This document shows positions 37,017-46,454 of a stretch of DNA of 64,000 bases, in pieces. This stretch comes from Ruminobacter amylophilus (GTDB taxonomy: Bacteria; Pseudomonadota; Gammaproteobacteria; Enterobacterales; Succinivibrionaceae). A model generated the notes under the pieces. That model had not been told where the DNA came from, did no database searches, and saw only the letters and a list, made by a program, of their open reading frames with translations. The position numbers and the translations under genes were made by a program. The stretch covers positions 62,001 to 126,000 of the forward strand of contig NZ_FOXF01000004.1 of NCBI RefSeq assembly GCF_900115655.1, in the 5' to 3' direction. Positions within the stretch are counted from its first letter, which is position 1. Each line of letters begins with the position of its first letter.

Positions 37017-37030
37017 TGCAAACGTTACCA
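37017..37030. promoter_or_regulatory. LacI-family operator-like site 1 upstream of the amylase
   Basis: TGCAAACGTTACCA has the central ANCGNT core and ends of LacI/GalR-family operators (12 of 14 positions of the TGWAANCGNTNWCA pattern). Lies 257 bases before the amylase start. Confidence 0.4.
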
Positions 37031-37127
37031 CACAATAAACAGACCGATACAGCTGTTAAATTTTATGCGTTTCATTGTAAATCCCGTGTGAAGACGAAAA
37101 GTTAAAATGTGATCGCCTTAAAATTCC

Positions 37128-37141
37128 TGAAAACGTTTTAT
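37128..37141. promoter_or_regulatory. LacI-family operator-like site 2 upstream of the amylase
   Basis: TGAAAACGTTTTAT matches 12 of 14 positions of the same LacI-family pattern, 111 bases after site 1 and 146 before the start codon. Two such sites about 111 bases apart could support looping repression by a maltose- or starch-responsive regulator. Confidence 0.42.
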
Positions 37142-37287
37142 GTTATCATTCTCCATACAATAATTATAAAAAAACATTAAAAACACTTAATATAAAAAGT
37201 GAAGAAATCAACATAAAAACAAAACATAAGGAATGTCAACATTCCATGCATGAAAAATAATTACCCAATTCAGAAGGAAAATGGATA

Positions 37288-39756
37288 ATGAACTTTAAAA
37301 ATTCTAACAAGCTTAAAATGCTGGCCCTTGCCATTTCAACCATGGTAACCGCCATGTCAGCCTCCGGTGCCAATGCCGAGTCCTACGAACAGGAAATGGT
37401 TATCGTTCACCCGTTCCAGTGGACCTACAACAACATTGCCAGGGAATGTACTGAATATCTCGGGCCGGGCGGTTTTGACGGGGTGCAGATTTCCCAGCCT
37501 GCAGAACACATAAACCGCAACGACGTGTGGTGGGCAATCTATCAGCCGGTCAACTTTTACAACTACACCACCATGGAAGGTAATGAATCCGAGCTCAGAG
37601 CCATGATCAAGGCCTGTAACGATGCCGGAGTAAAGGTTTTTGCCGACGCTGTTCTCAACCAGAGAGGCGGCGGTTCAGGCACCGGTATCGGCGGCAGCTA
37701 CTACACGGAATACAGCTATGCCGACGGCTTTGATTCAAGCGACTTCCATACCGGATGTGCCATTACCACCTACGCCGACGCCGGACAGGTACGTTACTGT
37801 GCTCTCAACGGCCTTCCTGACCACGCTACCGACAGGGATTCAACCCAGACCAAAATCGCCTACTACCTGGCTAATCTGATGAATATGGGAATCAACGGTT
37901 TCCGCATCGATGCCGCCAAGCACATGGGATACACCGACATTGAGTCCATACTTGCCAAGACTGCCAATATCACCGGCAAGCGCCCTCCTGCATACCTTGA
38001 GGTTATAGGAGCAGACGGCGAAGCAGCGGACATTCAGCCTGAGAAATACACCTATATAAACAATGCCGTGGTAACCGACTTCGATTACGTAAGACAGATT
38101 GCCTCCGCTTTCGGTGACGGCAATTACGGCGAAGCGCTCAGTCTGTCCACCTATCTCGGAAGCAATGCCGAAGTATTCGTAAACAATCACGACAATGAAG
38201 CCGGCCGATGTTCTGCGGGAACCTGCTCCATGGGCACTCAGAACAACGTGAACTACCATCTGGCACAGTCATGGATGTCCGTATGGCCTGTAGGTACAGT
38301 AAGACAGGTTTATTCCGGTTACTCCTTCACCTATCACGACCAGGGCGGTCCTTTAAGCGCCGCACGCTGTGAAGGCGGCTGGCTGTGTCAGCACCGTGTA
38401 CCGTACGTGCTCAATGCTCCTAGATTTGCCAGAGCCACCAGAGGCGAAGCCGTAACCTCACAGGGTTATGATGACGGCGTACTCTGGTTCAACCGCGGTG
38501 CCAGGGGCTTCTACGCCATGAACACCTCATCTTCTTCCGTAACCCGTACCTTCAACGTCTCAATGTCTGACGGTACCTACTGTGATATTCTCGGAACCTA
38601 CGATCCTAAGAACACACCTTGCGGATCCGACGTTTCCGTAACCTCAGGCACCGTTACCCTGACCATTCCGGCAAAGTCCGCCATGGCCATCTGCAGCGAC
38701 GAACAGTGGTGCGGCAAGGTTCCTGATCCGTGCGATTCCAACCCTACCGGCACCGAATGCCTCTGCAAGAATGAAACCACTGACGTTAACGGCTACTGTC
38801 TATCCTACTGTCAGGCAAATTCATCAGATGAATACTGCTACTGTCAGCTGAATCCTGATGCTTCCGAATGTCTCAGCGGCACTCAGAACACCAGAATAAA
38901 TCTCTGCTATGCCGGCACCTCTAACTCATGGGTTCTTGAAAAGATGAAGTATGACGTCAGAACCGGTTACTGGAACCTCAACGTAAGCCTTGACGGTTCA
39001 GCAAACCAGCGCTTCAAGGTTGCCGAACACTGCTCATGGGGCGGTACCGTATACGGTTCATCAGGCAATCAGGGACAGCTTGCCGTAAATACCTCAACCA
39101 CCGGTGACGAATATACCTCACTTACCGGAAACTATGCTCTGAGAATCAGGGATTCAGACATGACCTATGTTATGGACAAGCTGGACAATACCGCACCTGT
39201 AGCTGCCTTCACCTACGAAGCTGACAAGCTTTCAGTATCCCTGACCGATGCTTCAACCGATGCGGAAAATGATGCTCTGACCTACTACTGGAATTTCGGC
39301 AACGGCACCTCATCAACTGAAAAGAATCCTTCAGTAACCTACGATGAAGCCGGTACCTATGTAATCGCTCTTACCGTAACCGACGCCAGGGGCGCTGCAA
39401 GCCGCACCGTATCACAGTCAGTTACCGTTAGCGACAGAACCGTAATCGACCAGACCAGGGGAAGTCTCTGCTATGCAGGTACCTCAAACAGCTGGACATT
39501 TGACCAGATGACCTACAACGAATCAACCGGCTACTGGACAGTCACCGTAAATCTTGACGGTTCAGCCAGCCAGAGATTCAAGGTTGTGGACGGCTGTTCA
39601 TGGAGCGGAAGCACCATTTACGGTTCATCAGGAGTTGCCGGACAGCTCACCGTAAACACTTCCACCTCAGGTGACGAATATACTTCTCTCTCAGGTATCT
39701 ATACCTTAAAGGTAAAGGATGCTGACATGAGCTACTCATTCGAAAACGTACAGTAA
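37288..39756 (+). CDS. secreted alpha-amylase (GH13) with two starch-binding-like repeats and a PKD domain
   Basis: 822 residues. Signal peptide 1-30 (ending SGANA). GH13 catalytic barrel with nucleophile Asp208 (GFRIDAAKH), acid Glu238 (AYLEVIG) and transition-state Asp302 (VNNHDNE), then the C-domain to about 470. A Cys-rich linker (about 475-535) follows. Then come a roughly 90-residue module (LCYAGTSNSW...QRFKV...YGSSGN), a PKD domain (APVAAFTYEADKLSVSLTDAS..., about 636-715) and a second copy of the module (about 725-822). The paired modules are presumed carbohydrate-binding. It hydrolyses starch outside the cytoplasm; the products would feed glycogen/maltodextrin metabolism (glgP, glgX, pgm nearby). 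The start is set by AAGGA 10 bases upstream. LacI-like sites lie upstream. Confidence 0.93.
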   Translation: MNFKNSNKLKMLALAISTMVTAMSASGANAESYEQEMVIVHPFQWTYNNIARECTEYLGPGGFDGVQISQPAEHINRNDVWWAIYQPVNFYNYTTMEGNESELRAMIKACNDAGVKVFADAVLNQRGGGSGTGIGGSYYTEYSYADGFDSSDFHTGCAITTYADAGQVRYCALNGLPDHATDRDSTQTKIAYYLANLMNMGINGFRIDAAKHMGYTDIESILAKTANITGKRPPAYLEVIGADGEAADIQPEKYTYINNAVVTDFDYVRQIASAFGDGNYGEALSLSTYLGSNAEVFVNNHDNEAGRCSAGTCSMGTQNNVNYHLAQSWMSVWPVGTVRQVYSGYSFTYHDQGGPLSAARCEGGWLCQHRVPYVLNAPRFARATRGEAVTSQGYDDGVLWFNRGARGFYAMNTSSSSVTRTFNVSMSDGTYCDILGTYDPKNTPCGSDVSVTSGTVTLTIPAKSAMAICSDEQWCGKVPDPCDSNPTGTECLCKNETTDVNGYCLSYCQANSSDEYCYCQLNPDASECLSGTQNTRINLCYAGTSNSWVLEKMKYDVRTGYWNLNVSLDGSANQRFKVAEHCSWGGTVYGSSGNQGQLAVNTSTTGDEYTSLTGNYALRIRDSDMTYVMDKLDNTAPVAAFTYEADKLSVSLTDASTDAENDALTYYWNFGNGTSSTEKNPSVTYDEAGTYVIALTVTDARGAASRTVSQSVTVSDRTVIDQTRGSLCYAGTSNSWTFDQMTYNESTGYWTVTVNLDGSASQRFKVVDGCSWSGSTIYGSSGVAGQLTVNTSTSGDEYTSLSGIYTLKVKDADMSYSFENVQ
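38887..39756 (+). repeat. duplicated 90-residue module flanking a PKD domain in the amylase
   Basis: Copy 1 (about 38905-39185) and copy 2 (about 39463-39750) both read LCYAGTSNSW, then YWxxxVxLDGSAxQRFKV, CSWxG, YGSSG, GQL.VNTS, GDEYTSL. High identity suggests a fairly recent internal duplication. Confidence 0.85.
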
Positions 39757-39771
39757 CAGGAGGTTATAAAA

Positions 39772-39802
39772 GTTTTCCGGTCAAACCACCTGACCGGAAA
39801 AC
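39772..39802 (+). terminator. hairpin after the amylase gene
   Basis: Perfect 12-bp stem GTTTTCCGGTCA/TGACCGGAAAAC with a 7-base loop, but no T run directly after it; a second weaker hairpin (ACACTGATT/AATCAGTGT) follows at 39809-39843. Probably the 3' end of the amylase mRNA. The remaining spacer to 40080 shows nothing else. Confidence 0.55.
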
Positions 39803-40079
39803 ATCGGACACTGATTATCTTTTATCGGAAAAATCAGTGTTCTGAACATAAGTATCCGGATATGCCGAATCACCGGCATTTATTCTTCAGTTCAGGTCAT
39901 TCCGAATAATCTGGAATTCTCATAAAATCCCGTCCGCGACAGTCTTTTCATGCGGTTTTCCGTAATCAGCGTTCACTGATTCTTAAGACTTTAATAACTT
40001 TTAACGGAAGTTTTCAGGTTGAATTCCGGCTGTTGTCCGTTCCCGCAGAATCCCGCAGAAACTGAAAGCTCATAATATG

Positions 40080-40104
40080 GAAAAAGCGGGCAGCCGCCCG
40101 CTTT
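40080..40104 (-). terminator. terminator of the lolA-rarA unit
   Basis: AAAGCGGGC/GCCCGCTTT stem with a 4-base loop, then TTTTT-rich sequence on the minus strand. Confidence 0.85.
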
Positions 40105-40122
40105 CTCCCTGCATAAACAGCA

Positions 40123-41523
40123 TCACTTACCGGAATTCTCAGCAAAATCCTCAGGATAACGCTTATTGTCTGAAGTCCTGTCCCGTTCTTTCAGATAGCT
40201 GATTTTTTTCTGAATATACTGCTCATAACCGCGGTCGTTGGGCACGTACCATTCCATGTGTCTTATTTCAGGAGGAAGGAAACACTCCCCGGCGGCATAT
40301 GCTCCCGGTTCGTCATGCGCATACCGGTATCCCTGATGATATCCGAGATTTTCCATAAGTTTGGTCGGAGCATTTCTCAGATAAATCGGAACATCGTAAT
40401 CAGGATTTTCCTTCACGAATTTCAGCACGCTGTTCCATGCGGTATACAGAGCATTGCTTTTCGGAGCCACCGCACAGTACACGGCAGCTTCGGCTATGGC
40501 CCTTTCACCTTCGGCCCTGCCCACTCTTTCGTAGCAGTCCCAGGCGGCAAGAACTATGCCCATGGCGTGAGGATCCGCACTGCCGATGTCCTCTGAAGCA
40601 ATTGCCACCAGTCGTCTGGCCACATACAGAGGGTCTCCGCCGCCTGCCACGATTCTGGCAAACCAGTAAAGTGCGGCCTGCGGGCTTGAACCTCTTACCG
40701 ATTTATGAAAGGCACTGATTAAATCGTAGTAGTCATCACCTTTCTTATCATATCTTGAAATCTTCTCACTGCCGATTGAAGAGAGAATCCTCATGGTTAT
40801 GACCTTCTGATTCTCCTTGTCAGGAACTGCCGAACCGGCGGCAATTTCAAGAATGTTGAGAGCACGTCTCGCGTCACCGCCGGACATTACGGCAATGGCA
40901 TCCAGTGCCCCCTGCTCAAAAACCACGTTGTCGTTCTTAAGTCCTGCCGGACTTAAAACCGCCCTCATGATAATCTTTTCGATATCGCCTTTGGAAAGAG
41001 ACCTGAGCACGTAAACCCTGGCTCTTGAAAGAATGGCGCTGTTAAGCTCAAAGGACGGATTTTCAGTTGTGGCGCCGATAAAGATAATCGTGCCGTTCTC
41101 GATGTACGGCAGGAAGGCGTCCTGCTGTGATTTATTGAAACGGTGCACCTCATCCACAAACAGAACGGTTCTGTAGCCGTTGGAAAGATTATGCTCAGCC
41201 TTTTCAATGGCGGCACGAATCTCCTTCACGCCGGAGGTTACCGCACTCAGACGTTCCACCCTGGCGTTGACAGCCCCCGCGAATATTTCCGCAAGCGTGG
41301 TTTTACCGACACCCGGAGGTCCCCACAGAATCATGGATGAACAGCGGCCGGCGGCCAGATCTCTTCTGAGAATGCTGTCAGCTCCAAGAATATCATCCTG
41401 TCCTATGAAATCCTCAATGGTACGGGGACGCATTCTGGCGGCCAGCGGTTCATGTTCTTCCCTGAATCTGCTGCCCTTTGCTCTGGCGTCCTCTTCAAAG
41501 AGATCACTTTGACCGTTGATCAT
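40123..41523 (-). CDS. rarA: replication-associated recombination protein A (RarA/MgsA)
   Basis: 466 residues. AAA+ ATPase related to clamp-loader subunits and RuvB; acts at stalled replication forks. N-terminal leader with [17 protein letters not shown], Walker [10 protein letters not shown] (68-76), Walker [11 protein letters not shown], sensor 1 GATTENPSF and the [10 protein letters not shown] arginine/sensor 2 region, then the C-terminal tetramerisation domain ([41 protein letters not shown]). The start overlaps the end of lolA by 20 bases; AGGAG lies 9 bases upstream. The gene order lrp-ftsK-lolA-rarA is the conserved gammaproteobacterial one. Confidence 0.95.
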   Translation of the reverse strand: MINGQSDLFEEDARAKGSRFREEHEPLAARMRPRTIEDFIGQDDILGADSILRRDLAAGRCSSMILWGPPGVGKTTLAEIFAGAVNARVERLSAVTSGVKEIRAAIEKAEHNLSNGYRTVLFVDEVHRFNKSQQDAFLPYIENGTIIFIGATTENPSFELNSAILSRARVYVLRSLSKGDIEKIIMRAVLSPAGLKNDNVVFEQGALDAIAVMSGGDARRALNILEIAAGSAVPDKENQKVITMRILSSIGSEKISRYDKKGDDYYDLISAFHKSVRGSSPQAALYWFARIVAGGGDPLYVARRLVAIASEDIGSADPHAMGIVLAAWDCYERVGRAEGERAIAEAAVYCAVAPKSNALYTAWNSVLKFVKENPDYDVPIYLRNAPTKLMENLGYHQGYRYAHDEPGAYAAGECFLPPEIRHMEWYVPNDRGYEQYIQKKISYLKERDRTSDNKRYPEDFAENSGK

Positions 41524-42127
41524 CTACGGTTACTCCTTCCGGAATGGCGTATTTGAAATCAGACGGCGTAAGTTCGGAATCCTTAATCGGAGTGAAATTG
41601 TAGATACTGTATTTACCGTCGTTTTCCACGAATCTCAGTTCCTTAAGCCCGTTGTCCTGCCCGAAGCTCAGAGACATTGATTTCACGTTTGCATTCTGAT
41701 TCTTCGGCATCACGGTGAAGCTGTCCATTGATCCGCGGGTCACACTGTATTCATTCCAGAGTGATTCATCGTCTGAAATGACCAGCATCAGAGGAGATCT
41801 GTCAAGCTGCTGACGGAAACTGTAGATGGTTACCTGTTCCAGCATTTCGTCATAGCTGTAAACATCGCTGCCGTCCGCCACAATGGTGCTTGCATCCGGT
41901 TCCACGGTATCCATTCTGAAATAATTAGGTCTCAGGAGAAAAAGCTGGCCGCTCTGTTCCTGCAGCACCCTGTTGTCGGCAGAAAAAACGGTCTGCGCAA
42001 AGTTGACGCTTAATGATTTTTTCTCAAAAATCATCTTATGAAGAACTTCTCTGTCACCTGCGACAGCTTCTGAAGTCAGCCCCAGTACCAGAGCCGCACC
42101 CAGAATATATTTTAAGTGTTTAACCAT
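41504..42127 (-). CDS. lolA: outer-membrane lipoprotein carrier LolA
   Basis: 207 residues from the ATG at 42127: the AGGA ribosome site is 9 bases from this ATG but only 3 from the ATG at 42133, and the longer frame to 42253 has no signal peptide at its start. A signal peptide (1-21, [23 protein letters not shown]) precedes the mature periplasmic protein, which shuttles lipoproteins from LolCDE to LolB. Family traits: FAQTVF near 41, a hydrophobic open barrel, [22 protein letters not shown]. coli LolA is 203. Supported mainly by position between ftsK and rarA plus these motifs. Confidence 0.9.
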   Translation of the reverse strand: MVKHLKYILGAALVLGLTSEAVAGDREVLHKMIFEKKSLSVNFAQTVFSADNRVLQEQSGQLFLLRPNYFRMDTVEPDASTIVADGSDVYSYDEMLEQVTIYSFRQQLDRSPLMLVISDDESLWNEYSVTRGSMDSFTVMPKNQNANVKSMSLSFGQDNGLKELRFVENDGKYSIYNFTPIKDSELTPSDFKYAIPEGVTVDDQRSK

Positions 42128-42267
42128 ATTCATCAATCCTGATTTACAGATGCCAATATGATAAAAATTTTTTGAGCCCGTTGCAATTGTTTTAACAGCA
42201 GGTTCAGACGAAGACGAAACAACCGCACGCAGTGATATAGACCGCTTGTCCATGCCGAAAGTTCACC

Positions 42268-42293
42268 ATATACATGCATCCATGCATGTATAT
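42268..42293. promoter_or_regulatory. perfect 26-base palindrome in the ftsK-lolA gap
   Basis: ATATACATGCAT and ATGCATGTATAT are exact reverse complements separated by CC, 141 bases upstream of lolA. A partial third copy (CCATGCATGT) lies at about 42350. Operator-like; no factor can be named. Confidence 0.5.
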
Positions 42294-42370
42294 CCGCCAT
42301 CTGTTCATATTAAACCGCGCCGCCGTACAGGACGAAGACGGTTAAGATCCATGCATGTTTCCTCTCCTGC

Positions 42371-42395
42371 AAAAAAGCCCCGCAACTGCGGGGCT
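42371..42395 (-). terminator. terminator of ftsK
   Basis: AGCCCCGCA/TGCGGGGCT stem with a 2-base loop and six Ts on the minus strand. Confidence 0.88.
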
Positions 42396-42429
42396 CTGTA
42401 TGATATATCGGATAATCGTTTACGGTCCG

Positions 42430-45400
42430 TTAGAAATCAACAAGGATTTCTCTGATACCGGTCTTGCCTATAGGTGCGGAAATAATGCCGTTTTCCTCCA
42501 GTCTGTCGGCGATGCGGCTGGCACGGTTGTAACCTATGGCGAAATGACGCTGAATAACCGATACGCTGAAGTTCTTGTTGGCTCTCTTGAGTTCACCGCA
42601 GAATTCAACGACACTGTCATACATGGCATTATCGCTTGCTGATGAAGAAGATGAAGCGGAACCGACGGAACCGGCGGCACCGGACATGTCTTCTTCCTCG
42701 CCGTAGCTGCTGATCATGTCGACATACTCAGGCTTGCCGCGCGCACGCCATGCATCGGCAAACGCGTTTACCTCCTCATCGGAGATGAAGGCGCCGTGAG
42801 CACGCTTGGTAACGTTGGTACCGTCATTGAACTTAATCAGCATGTCACCGCGGCCGAGAAGTGATTCAGCACCGATTTCATCAATGATGATGCGTGATTC
42901 CATTGATGACTTAACCTTGAAGGAAATCTGGCTTGGGAAGTTACTCTTGATGATACCGGTAATAACTTCCTTTCTAGGAGACTGTGTGGCAAGGATAAGA
43001 TGGATACCGCAGGCTCTCGCCTTCTGAGCCAGACGGGCAACCAGACTTTCAAGCTCACCTCTCTGCTTTGCCTTCTGCATAATCAGGTCGGCGAATTCAT
43101 CGATAACGATGAGGATGTAAGGAAGAGGCTTAAGTGCCGGAGCTTCCATGTCCATGCTGTCTGAAGGCTTCCAGGTAGGGTCCTTCAGAACCACGCCCCT
43201 GGCGATGTTGCTGCGGATGATTTCATTGTAGTTGTCAATGGCGCGCACACCGATTCTTTCAAGAAGCATGTAACGGTGATCCATTTCGTCACAGGCCCAC
43301 TTCAGCACGCCCATAACCTTGGACATGTCGGTAATGATAGGAGTGAGCAGATGCGGAATGTCACGGTATACGGAAAATTCCAGAATCTTAGGGTCAACCA
43401 TGATAAGTCTGAGCTTATCCGGGGTAAGCTTCATCAGCAGGGAAACCAGCATGGTGTTGATACCTACTGACTTACCTGAACCTGTTGTACCCGCAACCAG
43501 AAGATGCGGAGCCTTGGTCAGATCGTAAAGCACAGGATTGCCTTCAACGTCCTTGCCGAGACATACGGTAAGATTACCCTTGGCGTTTCTGAACACTTCT
43601 GATTCAAGAAGTTCTCTCATGTTTACGGTGTGACGATCGCTGTTCGGAATTTCAATACCCACATAAGCGGTTCCGGGAATGGTAGGAATCACGCGGGCGG
43701 ACGGGACCAGCAGACTTCTGGCGAGATCCTGACTCACACGCTGAATCTTGTTGAGCGGGGTAGTGCCCAGGTCAATGAAGAAGCGGGTTACTACCGGACC
43801 GGTCTTGTAAAGCTTTACTCTCTTGCTCTGACCGTACTGGTCCACTACTGTTTCTTCAGCCACGTGAGCTTCAATGCGATACTGTTCAAAAGCGTTGTCC
43901 AGTCTGGTAATCATAGCCTGAATATCTGCTTCCCTGGTGGCCTTCTGAGCGGTAGGAGCCTTGAAAATCGCCGTGCTTGGGAAAGTTGAAAGCTCTTCGC
44001 CGCTGTCATATTCATAATGACCTGACTTATATCTGATGGCATCAGGAAGATCGTCATGGCTTACGAATCTGGCGCCGTCACCGTTTCTTTCGGTATCCCT
44101 GTTCTGCGGAGCGGCTGCAGGTGCTGAAGACGCGCCGTAATTCTCACCGGCGTTCGGCTTGTTCACGATGGTAAAGCCGGCAGGAATCGGTTCAAGACCT
44201 TCAGGGCTGTGCTGAATGGTTGCAAAATCAATTACGTTGCCTGAAGCGGCTTCCCTGTCGTTAAAGCTGGTGGCATACGGAGATATGCCGTTTTCACCGA
44301 CTGCTCTCAGAAATTCTTCAGTTCTGGAATCTGCATCGTCACCGCGGCTGCCGCCGAATGCGGCTCTTTCCTCGTCTGCATAAGGATTGTAGCCTGAGGA
44401 TGCTTCATGTACCGCTTCTCCGAGTGAGCGGCCGGCATGTTCACCGTCAAAACCGCTGAAATGAGGTTCAACACGTTCAAAACCTGATTTTTCAGGCTGC
44501 GGACGGGAGGTGATTTCAGGATGTCTTTCAGCGGCCTCGTCATTCTTGATGACAAAGCTGCCGGCACCGTCAGGATTGAGATTGGTTAAAGAGGCATCCC
44601 TGTCGGTTGAGGCTTCAAGATTCACGTCAGCGGCACTGAGATTTGCCGGAGCCTCTTCATTAACGATTCCGGCTGTTTTTTCCGGAGCGGTGTCAGCGGC
44701 GTTTTCCTGACCGTGAGGAGGAAGAACGTAGGAGCTGGCATATTTTACCGGTTCGCCGAGAGTGGTAGGCTCGCCCTGTGCGGTTCTGAGCACGCCGTCG
44801 GCAGGAGGAGTCACCCTTTCCGGAGTCTTGATTGGTGAAGGTCCCGGAGCAGCATAGGATGAGAACCTGCCGGTACCGGTCTGAACCTGAGGTTCAGGAG
44901 CAGGAGCTGAAGGAGGCAGTGATGCTGATTTGAAATCGGCAGGCACGTCACCGGCCATGCTTCTTGCCACTTCAGGAATTACTGAAGCGGAAGCGGCCGC
45001 AGCCATTTCAGGATGAGAGGCGGCAAAGGTTGCCCCGCCGCAGTCTTCGGCAGTAGATGATGAAACCCCGTTTCCTGAAGAAACCAGACCGTCTACGGCT
45101 GAAAGATCCAGAGTAGGTTCGATTCTGTCACCGTCATTCAGCGGCTGAGCCTTTGCCTGGGCAGGAGCCTGACGCTGGATGTCAGGATTGGCGGAGCCGA
45201 GTCCCGGAATTGACAGATCATCACTCCTCGGTGCGATGTTAGGCTTAGAGAAGTCCACCAGATCATCGGGAACGGTGATGCCGTCATCTGCCGGTGCGGC
45301 CGTATCCGCCGCAGGTGCCTGCTCAGTTACGACTGCAGGATCAGGAGTCTTTTCGAGGGGCTCAGACTGAGCCATAAGCTCTTTAGGAACCTCGATACTG

Positions 45401-46137
45401 ACCTTTCCTGAATCCTCATCAACCAGATTAAAGGAGATATTGCCGTCGTAGTTTTCCTCATCCTCGTCGGAATATAAACCGTCGGCACTGCCTGAACGAC
45501 CGTTGCCGCCTCCTCTGAAGAGCTCTCCGAGGTAGGCCATGCTGTTGCGAAAATCAAATACGGCCAGCACAATGGCTCCCACGGCACCGCAGATGGCTGA
45601 CAGAGACCAGCCGGTGGCACAGATTATACCGATGATAAGGAGCACTATGTACATGAGAATGGCACCGTTATAGCCCATCATGGCATAAAGCTGATCGAAG
45701 CAGATTACGCCCAGCTGCCCTCCCCCTGCAAAATCGTCACCTTCCAGAAAAGATACCTTGGTGGCAAGTGAACACAGGGAAACAATCACCAGATTGAGTC
45801 CGAGAATACGCACTCCGGCAATGCCGAAGTTGTATCTGAGAATGCTCTGCCCTCTGGCAAGCAGAATATTGCCTACGTAAAGCATGAGGAACGGCAGAAT
45901 ATAGGCACATTTGCCGAACCACTGGAACATGGTTTCGGAAACCCTGGCTCCGAAATAGCCCATGGCATTACTGATGCGGGTATGGTTGGCGATATCCGGA
46001 CTCCAGTTGTTGTCGTCGGGATTATGGCTGAGCAGCGCACACAGTAAAAGAATAAATAAAAACAGAAGGAGTATAAAGATAATTTCCTTTAATATACCTT
46101 TGGACAAGGTATCTGGATTATTACCGCTAGAAAACAA
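42430..46137 (-). CDS. ftsK: DNA translocase FtsK
   Basis: 1235 residues (E. coli 1329). Cell-division and chromosome-dimer-resolution motor. Residues 1-185 hold four membrane helices (first at 20-40, EIIFILLLFLFILLLCALL). A long Pro/Ala/Glu-rich linker runs to about 700. The RecA-like motor follows, with Walker A VAGTTGSGKS, Walker B YILIVIDEFADL and LILATQSPR. The C-terminal 65 residues are the winged-helix gamma domain that reads KOPS sequences (SVSVIQRHFAIGYNRASRIADRLEENGII). The start is TTG at 46137: AAAGGTGG lies about 6 bases before it, and the next ATG would remove the first membrane helix. Flanked by lrp and lolA. Confidence 0.95.
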   Translation of the reverse strand: MFSSGNNPDTLSKGILKEIIFILLLFLFILLLCALLSHNPDDNNWSPDIANHTRISNAMGYFGARVSETMFQWFGKCAYILPFLMLYVGNILLARGQSILRYNFGIAGVRILGLNLVIVSLCSLATKVSFLEGDDFAGGGQLGVICFDQLYAMMGYNGAILMYIVLLIIGIICATGWSLSAICGAVGAIVLAVFDFRNSMAYLGELFRGGGNGRSGSADGLYSDEDEENYDGNISFNLVDEDSGKVSIEVPKELMAQSEPLEKTPDPAVVTEQAPAADTAAPADDGITVPDDLVDFSKPNIAPRSDDLSIPGLGSANPDIQRQAPAQAKAQPLNDGDRIEPTLDLSAVDGLVSSGNGVSSSTAEDCGGATFAASHPEMAAAASASVIPEVARSMAGDVPADFKSASLPPSAPAPEPQVQTGTGRFSSYAAPGPSPIKTPERVTPPADGVLRTAQGEPTTLGEPVKYASSYVLPPHGQENAADTAPEKTAGIVNEEAPANLSAADVNLEASTDRDASLTNLNPDGAGSFVIKNDEAAERHPEITSRPQPEKSGFERVEPHFSGFDGEHAGRSLGEAVHEASSGYNPYADEERAAFGGSRGDDADSRTEEFLRAVGENGISPYATSFNDREAASGNVIDFATIQHSPEGLEPIPAGFTIVNKPNAGENYGASSAPAAAPQNRDTERNGDGARFVSHDDLPDAIRYKSGHYEYDSGEELSTFPSTAIFKAPTAQKATREADIQAMITRLDNAFEQYRIEAHVAEETVVDQYGQSKRVKLYKTGPVVTRFFIDLGTTPLNKIQRVSQDLARSLLVPSARVIPTIPGTAYVGIEIPNSDRHTVNMRELLESEVFRNAKGNLTVCLGKDVEGNPVLYDLTKAPHLLVAGTTGSGKSVGINTMLVSLLMKLTPDKLRLIMVDPKILEFSVYRDIPHLLTPIITDMSKVMGVLKWACDEMDHRYMLLERIGVRAIDNYNEIIRSNIARGVVLKDPTWKPSDSMDMEAPALKPLPYILIVIDEFADLIMQKAKQRGELESLVARLAQKARACGIHLILATQSPRKEVITGIIKSNFPSQISFKVKSSMESRIIIDEIGAESLLGRGDMLIKFNDGTNVTKRAHGAFISDEEVNAFADAWRARGKPEYVDMISSYGEEEDMSGAAGSVGSASSSSSASDNAMYDSVVEFCGELKRANKNFSVSVIQRHFAIGYNRASRIADRLEENGIISAPIGKTGIREILVDF

Positions 46138-46296
46138 AATACACCACCTTTAAATCTGAATTCTTATAAGAAATATCAGAAACACAACATGCAATATATC
46201 AGTAAAAAACATTAAACCACGGTAATTATAAATGAATAAACGATATATAACAATTTTGAATATATAATTCGATTGAATTTAAGACTGACTTTTCAG

Positions 46297-46325
46297 ATCA
46301 GGCCGGAACACCGGCCTGATTTTTA
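46297..46325 (+). terminator. plus-strand terminator between ftsK and lrp with no known gene before it
   Basis: Perfect 10-bp stem ATCAGGCCGG/CCGGCCTGAT with an AACA tetraloop followed by TTTT on the plus strand; the minus-strand side has no T run. Both neighbouring genes are on the minus strand, so it would end a short plus-strand transcript from within 46138-46296. Confidence 0.55.
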
Positions 46326-46396
46326 AGATTCATGTCACAAAATCAAGAGACTGAACATAAAATAAACAGCACAAAATTGCCGAAAAAGAGCATAAA

Positions 46397-46439
46397 AAAC
46401 AAAAATGCCTGAAAGAATCAGAGGATTTCCTTCAGGCAT
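46397..46439 (-). terminator. terminator of lrp
   Basis: ATGCCTGAA/TTCAGGCAT stem with an internal GGAAATCCTC-type loop and a T-rich stretch on the minus strand. Confidence 0.8.
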
Positions 46440-46454
46440 CATGACAGGAAGCGG

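Noticed and set aside
36911-37105. 64-codon open frame after suhB
   Set aside because: It begins inside the loop of the suhB terminator hairpin and has no ribosome site.
42133-42253. Longer lolA frame starting at 42253
   Set aside because: Extra residues have no signal-peptide character and no ribosome site; the signal peptide begins at 42127.
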